Shown here: positions 27,729 to 30,714 of the stretch, in pieces | Layout of the letters: the number at the start of each line of letters is the position of its first letter | How positions within the stretch are numbered: position 1 is the first letter of the stretch | Source: Symbiodinium natans | Lineage: Eukaryota > Sar > Dinophyceae > Suessiales > Symbiodiniaceae | Assembly: GCA_905221605.1 (NCBI GenBank) | Contig: CAJNDS010000343.1 | Coordinates: 130,001 to 160,714 of the forward strand | DNA length: 30,714 nucleotides | Reading direction: 5' to 3' | Translations under genes and position numbers: made by a program | The notes under the pieces: generated by a model | What the model saw: the letters and a program-made list of their open reading frames with translations, nothing else | Databases searched by the model: none | What the model was told of the DNA's origin: nothing

Positions 27729-30650
27729 AGAAGGGGAGAAGTACGATTTGTTGCCAACAATTTGTGCTCGATTGTCACAGAAGGGAAGAAGTACGACTTG
27801 TTGCCGCCAATTTGTGCTCGATTGTCATCGAAGGGAAGAAGTACGATTTGTTGCCCCCAATTTGTGTTCGATTGTCACAGAAGGGAAGAAGTACGATTTG
27901 TTGCAACCAATTTGTGCTCGATTGTCACAGAAGGGAAGAAGTACGTTTTGTTGCCACCAATTTGTGCTCGATTGTCACAGAAGGGAAGAGGTACGATTTG
28001 TTGCAACCAATTTGTGCTCGATTGTCACAGACGGCAAGAAGTACGATTTGTTGCCACCAATTTGTGCTCAATTGTCACAGAAGGGAGGAAGTACGATTTG
28101 TTGCCAATTTGTGCTCGATTGTCACAGAAGGGGAAGAAGTACGATTTGTTACCACCAACTTGTGCGCGATTGTCACAGAAGGCAAGAAGTAGGATTTGTT
28201 GCCGCCAATTTGTGCTCGATTGTCACAGAAGGGAAGAAGTACGATTTGTTGCCACCAATTTGTGTTCGATTGTCACAGAAGGGAAGAAGTACGATTTGTT
28301 GCCACCAATTTGTGCTCGATTGTCACAGAAGGCAAGAAGTACGATTTGTTGCCACCAATTTGTGCTCGATTGTCACAGAAGGGAAGAAGTACGATTTGTT
28401 GCACCAATTTGTGCTCGATTGTCACAGAAGGGAAGAAGTACGATTTGTTGCCACCAATTTGTGCTCGATTGTCACAGAGGGGACGAAGTACGATTTGTTG
28501 CACCAATTGGTGCTCGATTGTCACAGAAGGCAAGAGGTACGATTTGTTGCCACCAATTTGTGCTCGATTGTCACAGAAGGGAAGAAGGACGAATTGTTGC
28601 CACCAATTTGTGCTCGATTGTCACAGAAGGGAAGAAGTAGGATTTGTTGCCACCAATTTGTGCTCGATTGTCACGGAGGGTAAGAAGAACGATGTGTTGC
28701 CACCAATGTGTGCTCGATTGTCATCGAAGGGAAGAAGTGAAATTTGTTGTCACCAATTTGTGCTCGATTGTCACGGAAGGGAGAAGTACGATTTGTTGCC
28801 GCCAATTTGTGCTCGATTGTCACAGAAGGGAAGAAGTACGATTTGTTGCCACCAATTTATGCTCCATTGTCACAGAAGGGAAGAAATTTGTTGCCACCAA
28901 TTTGTGCTCGATTGTCACAGAGAAAGAAGTGCGAGTTGTTTTCACCAATTTGTGCTGGATTGTCACAGAAGGGAAGAAGTAGGATTTGTTGCCACCAATT
29001 TGTGCTCGATTGTCACAGAAGGAAAGAAGTACGATTTGTTGCTACCAATTTGTGTTCGATTGTCACAGAAGGGAAGAAATACGATTTGTTGCCACCAATT
29101 TGTGCTCGCATTGTCACAGAAGGGAAGAAGTACGATTTGTTGCCACCAATTTGTGCTCGATTTTCACAGAAAGGAAGAAGTACGATTTGTTGCTACCAAT
29201 TTGTGCTCGATTGTCACAGAAGGCGAAGAAGTACGAATTGTTGCCACCAATTTGTGCTCGATTTTCACAGAAGGGAAGAAGTACGATTTGTTGCCACCAA
29301 TTTGTGCTCGATTGTCACAGAAGGGAAGAAGTACGATTTGTTGCCACCAATTTGTGCTCGATTGTCACAGACGGGAAGAAGTACAATTTGTTGCCAGCAA
29401 TTTGTGGTCACTTGTCACAGAAGGGAAGAAGTACGATTTGTTGCCACCAATTTGTGCTCGATTGTCGCAGAAGGGAAGAAGTACGATTTGTTGCCACCAA
29501 TTTGTGCTTGATTGTCACAGAAGAGAAGAAGTACGATTTGTTGCCACCATTTGTGCTCGATTGTCACAGAAGGGGAAGAAGTACGATTTGTTGCCACCAA
29601 TTTGTGCTCGATTGTCACAGAAGGGAAGAAGTACGATTTGTTGCCGCCAACAATTTGTGCTCGATTGTCACAGAAGGGAAGAAGTACGATTTGTTGCCAC
29701 CAATTTGTGCTCGATTGTCACAGAAGGGAAGAAGTACGACTTGTTGCCATCAATTTGAGCTCGATTGTCACAGAAGGCAAGAAGTACGACTTATTGCCGC
29801 CAATTTGTGCTCGATTGTCACAGAAGGGAAGAAGTACGATTTGTTGCCATCAATTTGTGCTCGATTGTCACAGAAGGGAAGAAGTAGGATTTGTTGCCAC
29901 CAATTTGTGCTCGATTGTCACAGAAGGGAAGAAGTACGATTTGTTGCCACCAATTTGTGCTCGTCACGCAAGGCAAGAAGTACGATTTTTTTGCCACCAA
30001 CACCAATTTGTGCTCGATTGTCATAGAAGGGGAGAAGTACGATTTGTTGCCACCAGTTTGTGCTCGATTGTCACAGAAGGGAAGAAGTACGATTTGTTGC
30101 CACCAATTTGTGCTCGATTGTCACAGAAGGGAAGAAGTACGATTTGTTGCCAGCAATTTGTGCTCGATTGTCACAGAAGGGAAGAAGTACGATTTGTTGC
30201 CACCAATTTGTGTTCGATTGTCACAGAAGGGAAGAAGTACGATTTGTTGCCGCCAATTTGTGCTCGATTGTTGCAGAAGGGAAGAAGTACGATTTGTTGC
30301 CACCAATTTGTGCTCGATTGTCATAGAAGGGAAGAAGTACGATTTGTTGCCACCAATTTGTGCTCGATTGGGAGAAATACGAGTTATTGGCACCAATTTG
30401 TGCTCGATTGTCACAGAAGGGAAGAAATACGATTTGTTGCCACCACTTTGTGCTCGGTTGTTATAGAGAGAAAAAAATCGATTTGTTGCCACCAATTTGT
30501 GCTTGATTGTCACAGAAGACAAGAAGTACGATTTGTTGCCACCAATTTGTGCTCGATTGTCACAGAAGGGGAAGAAGTACGATTTGTTGCCACCAATTTG
30601 TGCTCGATTGTCACAGAAGGGAAGAAGTACGATTTGTTGCCACCAATTTG
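27729..30650. repeat. Segmental duplication in satellite B, copy 2
   Basis: Near-identical second copy of 23460-26480. The only difference noticed between 27729 and 28970 is AAATTTGTTGCC (28885) for AAATTTGTTTCC. The pair looks very recent and may continue beyond the window. Confidence 0.88.
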
Positions 30651-30714
30651 TGCTCGATTGTCACAGAAGGGAACAAGTACGATTTCTTGCCACCAATTTG
30701 TGCTCGATTGTCAC

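Larger units (their letters stand above)
15581..30714. repeat. Satellite B, block 2: 50-bp tandem repeat, continuing past the window
   Basis: About 300 units of 50 bp in the same orientation as block 1, reaching the window end without a break. Deviating units (internal deletions giving GCTCGTCACAG, TTGGGAGAAATACGAG, GATGGTTACAGAAGGGCGG) act as markers and reveal kilobase-scale internal duplications. All three + frames are stop-free in the consensus, so very long frames cross the block; they are not genes. Confidence 0.97.

Noticed and set aside
22698-28683. Long cysteine-rich open frames through satellite B (500 to 820 codons)
   Set aside because: Same cause: a 50-bp stop-free unit read in three phases. 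Parallel frames of similar length overlap in all three phases, and single-base indels are common, which argues against coding.
6412-30714. Common origin of satellites A and B because both contain AAGAAGT and a TTTG...TTGCC-like string
   Set aside because: Outside a 7-base match the units do not align in order, and their lengths and base composition differ. The shared string is better seen as switch-point microhomology.
1-30714. tRNA, rRNA or other structured RNA genes
   Set aside because: No tRNA arm motifs (such as GGTTCGAATCC-type T arms) or rRNA core sequences were seen in the unique portions.

Overview
The window is eukaryotic nuclear DNA dominated by repeats, with a small gene-like and virus-like portion at the left end. 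The 7-bp motif TTTAGGG/CCCTAAA recurs throughout the first 5.3 kb. It is the telomere motif of most land plants and many green algae, and is also reported in dinoflagellates. Together with a relict Polinton/virophage-type integrase, this suggests a protist or alga. A Cymbomonas-like prasinophyte would fit, but that is a guess: no rRNA, organelle gene or conserved housekeeping gene is present to settle it.

Layout. (1) 1-5288: about 20 degenerate telomere-like tracts in both orientations alternate with short GC-rich non-repeat islands. Several islands look like coding exons on the + strand, bounded by AG...GT. Five consecutive islands (709-2475) join without breaking the reading phase, so the telomere-like tracts may lie in introns. 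Inverted-repeat (hairpin or MITE-like) elements occupy the gaps between the islands. (2) 5289-6411: an AT-rich, compositionally foreign fragment of a decayed Maverick/Polinton or virophage-like element. It holds the 3' part of a retroviral-type integrase gene, a frameshifted coiled-coil gene and a third broken reading frame. A near-identical 20-bp TATA-containing motif precedes the second and third genes. (3) 6412-30714: two unrelated satellites alternate as A-B-A-B. Satellite A has a 53-bp GC-rich unit (6412-9753 and about 12498-15580). Satellite B has a 50-bp unit (9754-12497 and 15581 to the window end). Switches are abrupt. The long B block contains two kilobase-scale duplications (about 3.55 kb and about 4.2 kb offset), and the second A block contains a 742-bp duplication (14 units).

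Very long stop-free frames run through both satellites. They arise because the units happen to lack stop codons and have lengths (50 and 53) that are not multiples of three; I do not annotate them as genes. No intact gene of known function, tRNA, rRNA or CRISPR array was found. The most interesting parts are the split gene with telomere-like introns and hairpin insertions, the virus-like relict between a telomere-like tract and a satellite, and the interleaved satellites.
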